Source of the DNA: Candidatus Hodarchaeota archaeon
GTDB taxonomy: Archaea; Asgardarchaeota; Heimdallarchaeia; Hodarchaeales; Hodarchaeaceae
Assembly (NCBI GenBank): GCA_016839815.1
Contig: JAEOTM010000159.1
Coordinates: forward strand, 1-45,218
Reading direction: 5' to 3'
DNA length: 45,218 nt
The translations under genes were made by a program, and so were the position numbers. The notes under the pieces were generated by a model. That model made no database searches, was not told where the DNA came from, and saw only the letters and a program-made list of their open reading frames with translations. Positions 25,605 to 34,727 of this stretch are shown here, in pieces. Every line of letters begins with the position of its first letter. Within the stretch, counting starts at the first letter, position 1.

Positions 25605-27071
25605 ATGATGAAGATGAGACAAGTCGCTTTGCTAATATCAATTATAATTACCTTATCTTTTCTCTTTCTAGTAATTGAGGGAAAAGAAAATACTGATGAA
25701 TTGAAAATCGTATTTTCCAGTGAATTTTCAGCCAAAAACAATTTTAACCAAGTAAATCATATTTATTCAAGTTACCCTAGTCATACTAATATTCCTAGAA
25801 CAAATTTCACTGGAACCTATAACGTTTCTCTATTTACCAATCCCGATAATGCAGAAGAAGTGATTTTCCGCTATCTAACAGCCGCTGAATCATCCATTTT
25901 TGTTTCGATGTATACTATTAGTAGAGCGGATTTTAATGCAACACTTATTGACTTGAAAAATTCGAATCCCGCAATTAACATTAGTGTTTTAATTTCAGAT
26001 AGGAGAGTAGGGAGTTCAGAGAATGAAGACACTGCAGCGGCCGCTCAATCTCTTGTTGACGCTGGAATTCCTGTTTATTCTTCAACTAAAGATGATGATA
26101 AAGTAGATGGGTTTTATCATGCAAAATACTGGATTATTGATGATAAATATGTTTTCATTTATTCAGGAAATTGGAGTCCACGAAGTGTTACAACGTATGA
26201 GGATGGCTCTTTTTCCTCCTCAAAAGGTAATCGAGATATGGGGATTGCAGTTCATGATGCTCCAGATATTGCTACCTTCTTCAAAAATGAGGTTTGGGAG
26301 AAAGACGTTGCAGTCGCAGATGTTTGGACTCCAACTAGTATTGAATCATCATTCAAGTATAACAGCTCTTCGTTTATTACGCCTAGGATTAGTACTCCAA
26401 ATTTATACCATCCTACATTCAATTCAGTAAATCTCAAAGAATCTATGACTCTGAGTCCAATGTTTACTCCTGATAATGCATTAGATATCCATAAAGCATG
26501 GATAGATAGTGCAAGTTCTACTATTGAGATCCAAAACCAATACATTACCCAATTTGATGATAATATTGATTGGGATGACGATCCTTCTCCTCTAGTTCGT
26601 GCTTTGATTGATGCAAAGAATAGGGGAGTTACCATTCGTGTCCAGGTGAATGAAGACAGTGATTCTGATGATGTCACGGAATATTTCATCAATAATGGGA
26701 TCGAAGTGAGATGGATGGGAAATTCGTCAAGTAGTACAGAAGGTTGGTTATCTGACACTCATAATAAGCTTCTCATAATCGATGGAGAAATTACATTGCT
26801 TTCATCAATCAATTTTGGAGAGAATGCCTTCACTAACAATCGGGAGGCAGGAATGGTGATTCAAAACTCAAATGTTGCAGATTATTACTTATCCATCTTT
26901 GAATCTGATTGGTTAGATGGAGAAATACCTCCTTTTTCATTCGTTCCACAATCTACAACTACTACTACAACACAAAAAACTACAACAACAACAGAAACCA
27001 CTCCATATTCTTGGATCCCCATTATTCTCTCTAGTATGTCGATTTTAATCATCAGGAGGTCAAGGAAATAG
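25605..27071 (+). CDS. Secreted, anchored phospholipase D-family protein
   Basis: 488 residues. Signal peptide (8-25), two PLD half-domains and a C-terminal anchor. HKD motifs: H172-K174-D179 (YHAKYWIIDDKYVF followed by SGNW) and H386-K388-D393 (THNKLLIIDG followed by SSINFG). Both are complete, so phosphodiesterase or phosphatidyl-transfer activity outside the cell is likely; archaeal ether lipids, nucleic acid or polymers could be substrates. A Thr-rich stalk (about 450-465) precedes PYSWIPIILSSMSILII and RRSRK. ATG pair at 25605 with GAGG 7 nt upstream. Confidence 0.9.
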   Translation: MMKMRQVALLISIIITLSFLFLVIEGKENTDELKIVFSSEFSAKNNFNQVNHIYSSYPSHTNIPRTNFTGTYNVSLFTNPDNAEEVIFRYLTAAESSIFVSMYTISRADFNATLIDLKNSNPAINISVLISDRRVGSSENEDTAAAAQSLVDAGIPVYSSTKDDDKVDGFYHAKYWIIDDKYVFIYSGNWSPRSVTTYEDGSFSSSKGNRDMGIAVHDAPDIATFFKNEVWEKDVAVADVWTPTSIESSFKYNSSSFITPRISTPNLYHPTFNSVNLKESMTLSPMFTPDNALDIHKAWIDSASSTIEIQNQYITQFDDNIDWDDDPSPLVRALIDAKNRGVTIRVQVNEDSDSDDVTEYFINNGIEVRWMGNSSSSTEGWLSDTHNKLLIIDGEITLLSSINFGENAFTNNREAGMVIQNSNVADYYLSIFESDWLDGEIPPFSFVPQSTTTTTTQKTTTTTETTPYSWIPIILSSMSILIIRRSRK

Positions 27072-27118
27072 TTAAACATAAGTTTAAATTACCTTCATGG
27101 GAAGAAGGAGAGCAATTT

Positions 27119-27313
27119 ATGCGATCTTTGTCTGTTGTTTTAGAAAGAGAAATCGAAACTCGAGATGCAAAGCAGGTTATAGTGTTATCAGATGGAAAAA
27201 TAACTTTTCATCCTGATGATCGTGGATTTGCCTTAATAACCGCGAAAAATGTTACTTTGCAAACTGAAGAAATAGTGAAAAAACTCCAGAGGAAGTTCTC
27301 ACAAGAAGAATGA
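27119..27313 (+). CDS. Small conserved-looking cytoplasmic protein, unknown
   Basis: 64 residues, start ATG 27119 supported by AAGGAGAG 6 nt upstream. Predicted pattern helix, strands (AKQVIVLSDGKITFHPDDRG), strand, helix (TEEIVKKLQRKF). It lies 47 nt after the PLD gene and faces the histone gene tail to tail. The open frame extends 17 codons further upstream without a normal start codon, with matching composition (KFKLPSWEEGEQF), so a rare start or an older longer protein is possible. No family recognised. Confidence 0.55.
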   Translation: MRSLSVVLEREIETRDAKQVIVLSDGKITFHPDDRGFALITAKNVTLQTEEIVKKLQRKFSQEE

Positions 27314-27379
27314 CCTTTCAAGAAGGTTGGGAAAAAGAAAAAAAGAAAGAGATTAAGGAAAACTGTTAAGATTAGATGC

Positions 27380-27583
27380 TTATTTGGCAGCAGCTAATTT
27401 TACGTCGTTTTCTTTAACGGTTTTTCGGCCAGAGTGTCGAGCAACTTCGACGGCGTATTTGGCCAAATCCATACTGTAATCAGTAAGGACTTCATTTAGT
27501 CTGCTGATAGCTCCCGCGGAAACACGATGAGCACCGGCGGTACGGATTAATTTTTCAATTCTTGCGCTAGCAAATCCTGCCAT
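27380..27583 (-). CDS. Archaeal histone (HMfA/HMfB type)
   Basis: 67-residue histone-fold protein that dimerises and wraps DNA. It has the three-helix histone layout: a short N-terminal helix (SARIEKLIRTAGAHRVS), a long central helix (AISRLNEVLTDYSMDLAKYA) and the terminal RKTVKENDV loop-helix. It has no N-terminal tail. I chose ATG 27583, with GGTGA 7 nt upstream; a TTG at 27604 would add seven residues. A perfect inverted repeat lies in the predicted leader or promoter (27615-27636). Confidence 0.95.
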   Translation of the reverse strand: MAGFASARIEKLIRTAGAHRVSAGAISRLNEVLTDYSMDLAKYAVEVARHSGRKTVKENDVKLAAAK

Positions 27584-27614
27584 TTTTATTTCACCTTTTC
27601 TCAATAAAAAGTTC

Positions 27615-27636
27615 TTGTTCTACCAGAGTAGAACAA
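27615..27636 (-). promoter_or_regulatory. Perfect 9-bp inverted repeat upstream of the histone gene
   Basis: TTGTTCTAC-CAGA-GTAGAACAA, 32-53 nt before the histone ATG. An AT-rich ATATTTAA on the minus strand near 27660 is a plausible TATA box, which would place the repeat over the transcription start or early leader. It could be a repressor operator or an RNA hairpin; the sequence alone cannot decide. Confidence 0.5.
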
Positions 27637-28166
27637 TTAAGCTTTCAAAATCTTACTGTTAAATATCTTTCTCTTTCATTGCTCAGATACCACATGATTT
27701 TATTCCCACTCTAGATTCTATCATAACCACAATGCAAGCTTCAACATTCAAGTTTGTCATAAGTACCACTTGAAATATGCTATCAATCCTAGGTCATCAC
27801 TTTGAATTGATGACCAACCTAGGTATCTCTTGGCAATAGAGCCTAATTATTCGAGAAGAGCCCTTAAACATATACATTCTTTGATTATCAGCAAGAAATC
27901 TAAGTAATTAATATGATAAGTAAGTCTAATCAATTAATATTACCAACATTAAAATTAAAATATCTCTTTCCGGATTTTTTCTGCAAATATTCCATAAAAA
28001 TCAATTTAATTAATATTTAGAAGGTTATGACTTCCTAAATAACTAAAGAATATAATTTGATTGAATTCATGCAGAAATCTTCACTTTTGAAACCTTCGGA
28101 TATAATGACTCTTATTAAGAGGAGAGTTAGACCTTCAAACAGCTTATTGCTTTGGTGGGTTAAGAA
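27637..28166. other. Long AT-rich intergenic region with two more inverted repeats
   Basis: No convincing gene. Inverted repeats: TTCAAGT/ACTTGAA (27747-27753, 27768-27774) and a longer one with arms CCTAGG-TCATCA (27788-27799) and TGATGACCAACCTAGG (27808-27823). The part 27890-28030 is very AT-rich with repeated TTAATATT and AATTAAT. A Shine-Dalgarno-like GGTGGG precedes ATG 28167. Confidence 0.45.
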
Positions 28167-30659
28167 ATGAAGTATTTTAAATTATTCTTACTAGCTGCTG
28201 TTATTCTAGTTTCTAATGTAATATTATTAGAAACTTCAAATACACTAAAAAATTCAACAATAGAGCAGAACGCTAGTTTATCAATTCAAACTGATAGTTA
28301 TTTTGATTTATTATCGTCTAATGATTCATGGATTGAATATACTGTTGACAGTGATTCAGATATCTTAATAGACTATTTAAACATTAAATTGGGAATAACC
28401 GCCCCAGACTGGCTTCAAATCTATGGAATCCTAAAGGATCCAGCTGGGAATTGGATTGGGTACACTGTGAATGAAACTGTGGAGTCTCCGACAGAACAGG
28501 AAATCACACTTTCTTTTCCTGGTGATACTATCTATGCTTCTGGATACAGCGGAGTATACCTCTTATATATTATGATTACTGGACCTGAAAGTTCTCCTTA
28601 TGCGGAGAGCACTCGTTTAATGTATCAAACGAATAATTATAATTATGTTCAATTTGAGCATCCAACAGGGATTATCTTAGGATTTGACGATTATGGTGTG
28701 GATACTGATAACGATTCTCTTTATAATGAGATCCACGTCGATTTTTATGTCGATATCAGTGAAGCAGGGATGTATGCTGTTGGAGTAATGCTAAATGGCC
28801 ACGACCCCTTCAATGAGTCGGAAGTACAACACGTAGGAATGGGAATGGCAGATTTACCCAGTGGAGATAATCAAACGATTATCGCAATAATTCCTACTCA
28901 GTCTTTGTATATTGACAGAATGAGTGGCCCCTATTCTCTTGGTTTTGTGTATATGATGAAGTTAACCATTGATTATGAATCGAAATTTCAACATTTTATA
29001 TATGATTACGGATTTACACAGGCGTATAATTACCAGCAGTTTGATCCTGCATCCGCATTCTTTACAGGGGCAATTTTTGATTCCCCTCTAGATACAGAAG
29101 GGGATTCCAAATTTGAGGGAGTAGAAATTCTTGTAGAATTGAATATTTCCGAACCAGGTAACTATAGAGTGGAAATGAATTACCAAATTGTGGATAAAAC
29201 TTTTTATATCGATAAAGAGATCAATTACTCATCTGGATTGTATAATGTCTCCTTTTTCATCTCTGACACAAGAATTTACGCACAGAAATTAAATGGATCT
29301 ATAGAAGTCATTCAATTATATCTAATAAACTCAGACTACGAAACTATGCACCGTTTGAATCCGAATTATAAGACAAGGAATTATCTATATACTGACTTCA
29401 ATTCACCTGGCCTTTTATTGACAGATCGCTTTTTCGATACAGGTGTAAATACGGATAACGATTCATTCTTTGATCAATTGAAAATATCAGTAGAAGTCAA
29501 CGTTACTATTAATGACACCTTTATGTTTGATATTTCACTAGGTGAGCCTGTAGGAAAGTGGACATACAACACCACTTACTTAGAGGTTGGAATTCATAAT
29601 GTATCCTTTTATTTTAGCATGAATGATCATTATCAAAAAGAACTTAATACCTCGTTCGTAGTGGAACATTTGTCAATCTCAGTGGAGGATATGGGCATGC
29701 ATGAAGAAATTTATTACGCTTGGGATGTATATACGACCAGAATCTATTACTTCACGGAATTTGATCGTCCTTCTATAGTTTTTACTCAGAATTTTTGGGA
29801 TTATGGACTCGATCTCAATAATAATAGTCTATTCGATGTTTTGGTCATTGATGCAGAAGTAGAAGTCTTTGAGGCCGATAATTTCCTTTTCTATGGTGAT
29901 ATTAAGACAAATAGCGTCCCGATTAGCTATTTTTATTACACGAATCTTCAAGAATATTTCGAACCAGGCATCCATACTATATCTTTTATTTTTTCCAATG
30001 TCGCCCAAGAACGACTGAACTGTTCCTACCACTTGAATGCAGTTTCAGCACGAAATAGTGAATTCGACCTTATGGCTGAGGTCAGTGACCCCTATGATAC
30101 CGCATTTTATTACTATACTGAATTTGAACACGCAACTGTTTCTGTAGGAAACTTCGAGGATTTTGGATATTCTAGTTTTAATACGAGTACGTTCGATGCG
30201 ATAATTGTAGCCTTTGATATAACCTTTAGTCAATCGGTAGAGGATTATACCGTTGAAGTATTTGCGGACACCACATCATTAAGTTATGGTTTTGGCCAGT
30301 CTCTTCACGGTTATTTCCCTGCAGGAACAACACGAATAGATTTTGGATTTGATCCTAGAACAATGGACGTATCTTCATGGGAAACATCATTTGAGATATC
30401 AGTTAGAGTATTAGATTCGAATGAAAACACTATTTATGAAGAATGGAACCTTTATACAACGAGAACATATTCTTACACAGAGTTTTTAGAATTTTCTACG
30501 ACAACGACGACCACACATTCTCCTGAAGATACTACTACAACTACGACAACCACAGATGAGGAAACCACTCCAAAACCAGGCTTGACACCCGGATATACAT
30601 TCTGGTTTGCCCTTTTTGCCATTTTCACCATCCCCTTTATTAAGAAAAGAGGTAGCTAA
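28167..30659 (+). CDS. Large anchored surface protein with five Ca-binding-loop repeats
   Basis: 830 residues. Signal peptide (4-22), then five repeats of about 120 residues. Each begins with an aromatic strand (YxYTEF or YxxFxxP) followed by a loop such as DTDNDSLYNE (about residues 176, 305, 424, 546, 665) that resembles EF-hand-like or thrombospondin-type calcium loops, then a beta-sandwich. The loops decay toward the C-terminus (DLNNNS, SSFNTS). A Thr-rich stalk leads to PGYTFWFALFAIFTIPF and KKRGS, so it is fixed in the membrane. Probably an adhesin or envelope protein. A shorter two-repeat relative is at 37247. ATG 28167 with GGTGG upstream. Confidence 0.83.
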   Translation: MKYFKLFLLAAVILVSNVILLETSNTLKNSTIEQNASLSIQTDSYFDLLSSNDSWIEYTVDSDSDILIDYLNIKLGITAPDWLQIYGILKDPAGNWIGYTVNETVESPTEQEITLSFPGDTIYASGYSGVYLLYIMITGPESSPYAESTRLMYQTNNYNYVQFEHPTGIILGFDDYGVDTDNDSLYNEIHVDFYVDISEAGMYAVGVMLNGHDPFNESEVQHVGMGMADLPSGDNQTIIAIIPTQSLYIDRMSGPYSLGFVYMMKLTIDYESKFQHFIYDYGFTQAYNYQQFDPASAFFTGAIFDSPLDTEGDSKFEGVEILVELNISEPGNYRVEMNYQIVDKTFYIDKEINYSSGLYNVSFFISDTRIYAQKLNGSIEVIQLYLINSDYETMHRLNPNYKTRNYLYTDFNSPGLLLTDRFFDTGVNTDNDSFFDQLKISVEVNVTINDTFMFDISLGEPVGKWTYNTTYLEVGIHNVSFYFSMNDHYQKELNTSFVVEHLSISVEDMGMHEEIYYAWDVYTTRIYYFTEFDRPSIVFTQNFWDYGLDLNNNSLFDVLVIDAEVEVFEADNFLFYGDIKTNSVPISYFYYTNLQEYFEPGIHTISFIFSNVAQERLNCSYHLNAVSARNSEFDLMAEVSDPYDTAFYYYTEFEHATVSVGNFEDFGYSSFNTSTFDAIIVAFDITFSQSVEDYTVEVFADTTSLSYGFGQSLHGYFPAGTTRIDFGFDPRTMDVSSWETSFEISVRVLDSNENTIYEEWNLYTTRTYSYTEFLEFSTTTTTTHSPEDTTTTTTTTDEETTPKPGLTPGYTFWFALFAIFTIPFIKKRGS

Positions 30660-30708
30660 GTCTATCTCTTTTTTTAAATGATCCTAGTATCTCTGCAATA
30701 AGACTTCC

Positions 30709-31332
30709 TCAATAACGCCCTGTAAATCCTCCTAATGTTACACCCAAAATCGTATTACACTTCTGACAGAGTAGGAAATCATAACCCGTGTACCCGATTT
30801 CTTGCTTGCCAATATTCCTGTCAGAAGCAGATCTACGGCTTATAGGAACATCAATTCTCAAAGCTAAGATGTCCTTGGTCCAAGCTGTATCTCGAGAATA
30901 GTCCAAAGTAAGTGATTCACGACAATGAGGACAAAATAAATGATCTGGGTAAGAAATTCGTTGTCCATCAGTCGTTCTCGTTGTTCTTGGAGGATCACGC
31001 ACTCCTAAAATTCGATGCAATTGATTTCTAGCCTGTTTGACAATTCCAACACTTCTCCAAGCAGGGGGAATACCTCGTGTACTAGAGACGGGATACTTTT
31101 CGCTCAAAGTTAAACATGCTAAGTCTTTTTGTATTCTTTGGCCCAATACAGTTTCTTGTTGATAGTATTGACTGGTGATTCCTTCATCTCCAATGACACA
31201 CAACATAACTGAACATGGTTGAATTAAATCTCTGAGATACTCCTCAATATCTTCCATCTCTGAATCCGCGTGTTTTTTTGGGTCATATTGAACAAGAAAC
31301 CACCATGCATTCTTAATTTCATCGAATAACAA
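30709..31332 (-). CDS. Unknown cytoplasmic protein with C-terminal zinc ribbon
   Basis: 207 residues, no signal peptide. Residues 1-110 are helical with WWFLVQYDPKKH near the start. The C-terminal half has CPHC (about 134-137) and CQKCNTILGVTLGGF (about 190-204), a split zinc ribbon with a long insertion of about 50 residues. It shares the general style of the zinc-ribbon gene at 15166 but no clear sequence identity. TTG start at 31332. The mRNA probably ends opposite the T-rich stretch after the surface gene (30662-30676). Function unknown. Confidence 0.6.
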   Translation of the reverse strand: MLFDEIKNAWWFLVQYDPKKHADSEMEDIEEYLRDLIQPCSVMLCVIGDEGITSQYYQQETVLGQRIQKDLACLTLSEKYPVSSTRGIPPAWRSVGIVKQARNQLHRILGVRDPPRTTRTTDGQRISYPDHLFCPHCRESLTLDYSRDTAWTKDILALRIDVPISRRSASDRNIGKQEIGYTGYDFLLCQKCNTILGVTLGGFTGRY

Positions 31333-31367
31333 AAAGTAATCAGAGAATGAAATAGGATGAATTTAAA

Positions 31368-31679
31368 TTGAACCTACTAAAAAAAGCAGATATGAAAAAA
31401 TCAAAGTTAAATGAGTATAAAATGACAATTGAAAGGCTTGAAAAGGATATATGGATGCGAGGGCAATCATTTTGGATTATCTTCATGATTGAGATTGCAA
31501 TATACTTTCTTTCAATATTATCTACTAATTCTGCTATCTCAAGATTTCTAGCGTTTCTCTTTGTACTTCTAGGAGGAGCTATGTTTTACTTATTTTATAC
31601 AACTCTCTTTACTTTAATCCCCAAACGAATTCATCTGAGTGAAGAAACTATATTGACTTTGGTCAATGAATTACAGTAG
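31368..31679 (+). CDS. Small two-helix membrane protein
   Basis: 103 residues from TTG 31368, or 95 from ATG 31392. A charged helix (residues 9-30, coiled-coil-like) is followed by two transmembrane helices (about 34-52 and 58-78) and a short cytoplasmic tail. No family recognised. It lies 53 nt before the TPR gene on the same strand and could be its membrane partner. Confidence 0.5.
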   Translation: MNLLKKADMKKSKLNEYKMTIERLEKDIWMRGQSFWIIFMIEIAIYFLSILSTNSAISRFLAFLFVLLGGAMFYLFYTTLFTLIPKRIHLSEETILTLVNELQ

Positions 31680-31732
31680 AAGTTCATGATTAGGTTTATC
31701 CGACAAAGAGAGGTAATGAGAGTCAACGTAAA

Positions 31733-32887
31733 ATGAAACGTAAATTAGAAGAAGAGATTGAGAAGTGTAGACGAGCTATTGACTTGGATGCTTCTGATAT
31801 CGACGCTTACATCAAGTGGGGAAATGCTTTAGATGATTTGGGGAGATTCGAGGAAGCGATGGAAAAATATCAACATGTAATTGATCTGGATGCTTCAAAT
31901 GTCACCGCTTATACCAACTGGGGAATTACATTATTTGAATTGGAAAGATTAGAGGAAGCACTTGAAAAATTTCACAAGGTGACTGCCATGGATGCTTCCT
32001 ATACCTCCGCTAATATCAATTGGGGAACAACCTTAATTAGATTGGGGAGATTAGCCGAAGTTGTTGAAGAATTTCAAAAACTGATTGATCTGGATGCTTC
32101 TAATGCTGACTTATATTTAATCTGGGGTGAAATGTTAGAAAAATTAGGACGACCAAAAGACGCAATAGGGAAATATGAACAAGCAATTAACTGTGATGCT
32201 TTACATCCTAGGGCTTATGTGAGTTGGGGCCTATCCTTAGTTAGAATGGGTAATTCAGAAGCGGCAATTGAGAAATTTCAACTAGCGACTGACCTAGATC
32301 CTTCTCAAGCTCTCGCCTATTCTGGCTGGGGAGTTGCCTTAACTAAATTGAACAGATCAAAAGAAGCAATTGAAAAATTTCAACTAGCGACTGACCTAGA
32401 TCCTTCTCATGCCCTCACCTATGTTAACTGGGGGATTGCATTAGATAACTTGGACAAACCACAAGAAGCAAATGAACAATATCAGAAAGTTATTGCTCTG
32501 GATCCTTCTTATAGCAACACTGCTATTGACTGGGGAAGTATTCTACCACGAGTGGGGAGACATGAGGGAGCGATTAAAAAATCTCAGCAAATTCTGGATG
32601 GCAATCCCTCAGTTATGACGGCTGCAAAAGCTTATTTTACCATGGCTTGTAGCTACGCGCTGTTAGATGATTCTTTGAATAGTCTCCGATGTTTAACCCT
32701 CGCAATCGAGAAGCAGACATCGTTAATTCTGAATTTTCAACGCTCTACACACCGAGGGGTTAACTTCAAGTCTCTTCGTCACATACCCGATTATAGACAG
32801 TTAGCAAAACAGGCATCAAGTTTTGATTCTATTCGTGACTTACCCGAATTTCAAAAGCTCGTCGAAAGCCCAAACTGGACCAGATGA
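31733..32887 (+). CDS. TPR-repeat protein
   Basis: 384-residue cytoplasmic protein of about nine 34-residue TPRs, each with the signature AYxxWGxxLxxLxRxEEAxEKYQxxIxLD. Two adjacent repeats are nearly identical in DNA. The C-terminal part (AKAYFTMACSYALLDDSLNS, then SIRDLPEFQKLVES) is the usual capping end of this archaeal and bacterial TPR type. A protein-protein scaffold; partner unknown. ATG 31733; no strong ribosome-binding site. Confidence 0.87.
   Translation: MKRKLEEEIEKCRRAIDLDASDIDAYIKWGNALDDLGRFEEAMEKYQHVIDLDASNVTAYTNWGITLFELERLEEALEKFHKVTAMDASYTSANINWGTTLIRLGRLAEVVEEFQKLIDLDASNADLYLIWGEMLEKLGRPKDAIGKYEQAINCDALHPRAYVSWGLSLVRMGNSEAAIEKFQLATDLDPSQALAYSGWGVALTKLNRSKEAIEKFQLATDLDPSHALTYVNWGIALDNLDKPQEANEQYQKVIALDPSYSNTAIDWGSILPRVGRHEGAIKKSQQILDGNPSVMTAAKAYFTMACSYALLDDSLNSLRCLTLAIEKQTSLILNFQRSTHRGVNFKSLRHIPDYRQLAKQASSFDSIRDLPEFQKLVESPNWTR
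32264..32409 (+). repeat. Recent duplication of one TPR unit
   Basis: 44 nt at 32264-32307 recur at 32366-32409 with a single base change, exactly 102 nt (34 codons) apart. Both encode AIEKFQLATDLDPS. Other TPR units are much less alike, so this copy is recent. Confidence 0.75.
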
Positions 32888-32970
32888 TCAATCGAAAGTT
32901 AAAAAGACTTCTTCGATTATCTTTTCTTTTTGTGGATGATTATGGGATAAATAGCGATAAATGCGATAGT

Positions 32971-34320
32971 TTATCTCTTGATAACTCCTTTTTTCCTCCG
33001 AGCGCATATTAAGACTGGTAGTGCAGCAAGAAGTGGAAGTATATTCAATCCTACAGAACCCCTAGAAAAGGTGATAGGCCCTGTATTTATCAACCATATG
33101 TCAGACTGACCCGCACCATATGAAAATGTCGAACCTATTAATAAAAATGTATTGTTAGAGATCTGAAGAAATCCCCCTAAACTTTCATCTTTAGAGCCAC
33201 CATACAGTTTACTCCCTAGATGATACCCAGTTGGGTCGGTTTTTACCAAATATATATCATAATTGTTATTAGTATATGATCTTCCGCCTAGGATAAATTC
33301 ACCACCGACAGTTTGCAAAAGAGCCCGCGCATCATCATCCCTCGGACTTCCATAGGTCTGACTCCACTGAAAGACACCATTTTCATCTGTTTTCACGAGC
33401 CACATATCATAATCCCCAGAAGAATTCGTTGTTCCAGCCAGGGCAAATCCACCATCAATTGTTTGAATGCAATCTTCAGCACCTTCACTTTCTCTCCCTC
33501 CATACGTTTGATTCCATTGTAACGTGCCATTTGCATCCGTTTTCATAAGGTACATATCTGGTAGATCCTCTTTATTGAAATTAATCCATCCTGCCAACAC
33601 GAAACCCTCGTCTAGAGTTTGAAGAAGATCACAGGCGCCTATATTATGTCCTTCTTCTTCATATATTTGATACCAGATGACAGAACCATTTATATCTGCT
33701 TTAATCAACAATATTCCTGCGGAAAAACCAGGCCCCCCATCAACAGGCAGAATAGCAGAGCTATATAGGACAATTTCTCCAGTTGAGGTTTGAACAATTG
33801 AAAAACCGAAGATGGGCGGGAAAAAATACCAGTCAAAATCATAATAGAATTGATTCCATTCGAGTGATCCATTCATGTCGGTTTTAATCAACCATATTCC
33901 AGTATTACACGAACAATTTGAAGTAGACTCGGTGTATCCCCCGAATAGAAATCCACCATCCTTTGTTTGAACGATGTCGGTACAATAATCCACCCTATCT
34001 CCCCCATACGACTGATTCCATTCGACATGTCCATTGATATCAGTTTTGATAACCCACATATCCTGTGTCCCAGTTCCATACGAAGAGGTACTCCCAGCTA
34101 GAGCATATCCACCATCTGTGGTCTGGATTATTGCAGAACCAAATTCATAACTTTCTCCTCCGAACGTGGTACTCCACGCCTCTTCATTCACGATTTCGAC
34201 GGTATTGCGTATTTCTCCTCCAACTTTTTCAGTAATAACTGCACCAATACCATACAAAATCATTGAAATGAGCAAGAAAACAATAATCCATCCAAAGAAT
34301 CCTTTAATTCCTCTAGCCAT
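32971..34320 (-). CDS. Seven-bladed-type beta-propeller surface protein
   Basis: 449 residues. Signal anchor (residues 9-30), then about seven repeats of about 52 residues with the pattern TxDGGxxLxGxTxSxGxGxxDxWLxKTDxNGxxxWxxxYGG, a known archaeal and bacterial outer-surface propeller style. The C-terminal helix (LNILPLLAALPVLICA) and RRKKGVIKR anchor it. A single Cys pair (CSCNT) sits in blade 2-3. ATG 34320 with AGGTG 7 nt upstream. Its promoter, leader and first 64 residues match those of the beta-helix gene at 35351-36865. Confidence 0.85.
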   Translation of the reverse strand: MARGIKGFFGWIIVFLLISMILYGIGAVITEKVGGEIRNTVEIVNEEAWSTTFGGESYEFGSAIIQTTDGGYALAGSTSSYGTGTQDMWVIKTDINGHVEWNQSYGGDRVDYCTDIVQTKDGGFLFGGYTESTSNCSCNTGIWLIKTDMNGSLEWNQFYYDFDWYFFPPIFGFSIVQTSTGEIVLYSSAILPVDGGPGFSAGILLIKADINGSVIWYQIYEEEGHNIGACDLLQTLDEGFVLAGWINFNKEDLPDMYLMKTDANGTLQWNQTYGGRESEGAEDCIQTIDGGFALAGTTNSSGDYDMWLVKTDENGVFQWSQTYGSPRDDDARALLQTVGGEFILGGRSYTNNNYDIYLVKTDPTGYHLGSKLYGGSKDESLGGFLQISNNTFLLIGSTFSYGAGQSDIWLINTGPITFSRGSVGLNILPLLAALPVLICARRKKGVIKR

Positions 34321-34410
34321 GGTTTACACCTAACTTTACACAAATCAATTTTGGAGGGAGTACAGTTTCCATTGTCTCCACTCCTGTATCTCTCATCTCT
34401 TGTGTCCTCC

Positions 34411-34450
34411 TTTCCAAGTATAAAAAGGTTTATTCCTGTAGAAGCTTTAG
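34411..34450 (-). promoter_or_regulatory. Promoter of the propeller gene (shared cassette, copy A)
   Basis: On the minus strand this reads CTAAAGCTTCTACAGGAATA then AACCTTTTTATACTTGG. TTTTTATA is a good archaeal TATA box centred 104 nt before the ATG, giving a leader of about 78 nt. 38 of 40 bases match 36956-36995. Confidence 0.65.
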
Positions 34451-34727
34451 CAGTCCTCTAAAGACTTAGAATTTTCGAGAAAAATGATCTACGGAAAATA
34501 CAAAAACGTTCTAAGACTAAGTTAAAAAGAATTTAGTTTCCATTTCTGATTTATACCAAAACAGTATGAGAGAAAGCAATTTACTCGGGAGAAGTAGATA
34601 GTTAGGAGATAGCGGATAAAGTTCTGCAATCGTTGGCCTCATAAATAAGGAAACTCCTTTTAACACAGATGCCTCATAAATCTATAGTTTTGATAAAAGG
34701 AGGACCCCTCAAATTCAAGATAGCCAA
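34451..34727. other. Intergenic region before the RING/PHD-like gene
   Basis: Together with the cassette at 34321-34450 this is a 407-bp gene-free stretch. It holds an 11-bp direct repeat GCCTCATAAAT at 34636-34646 and 34671-34681 (35-nt spacing), which may be a promoter or operator for the gene at 34728, and GGAGG (34700-34704) too far from the ATG to be its ribosome-binding site. Confidence 0.35.
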
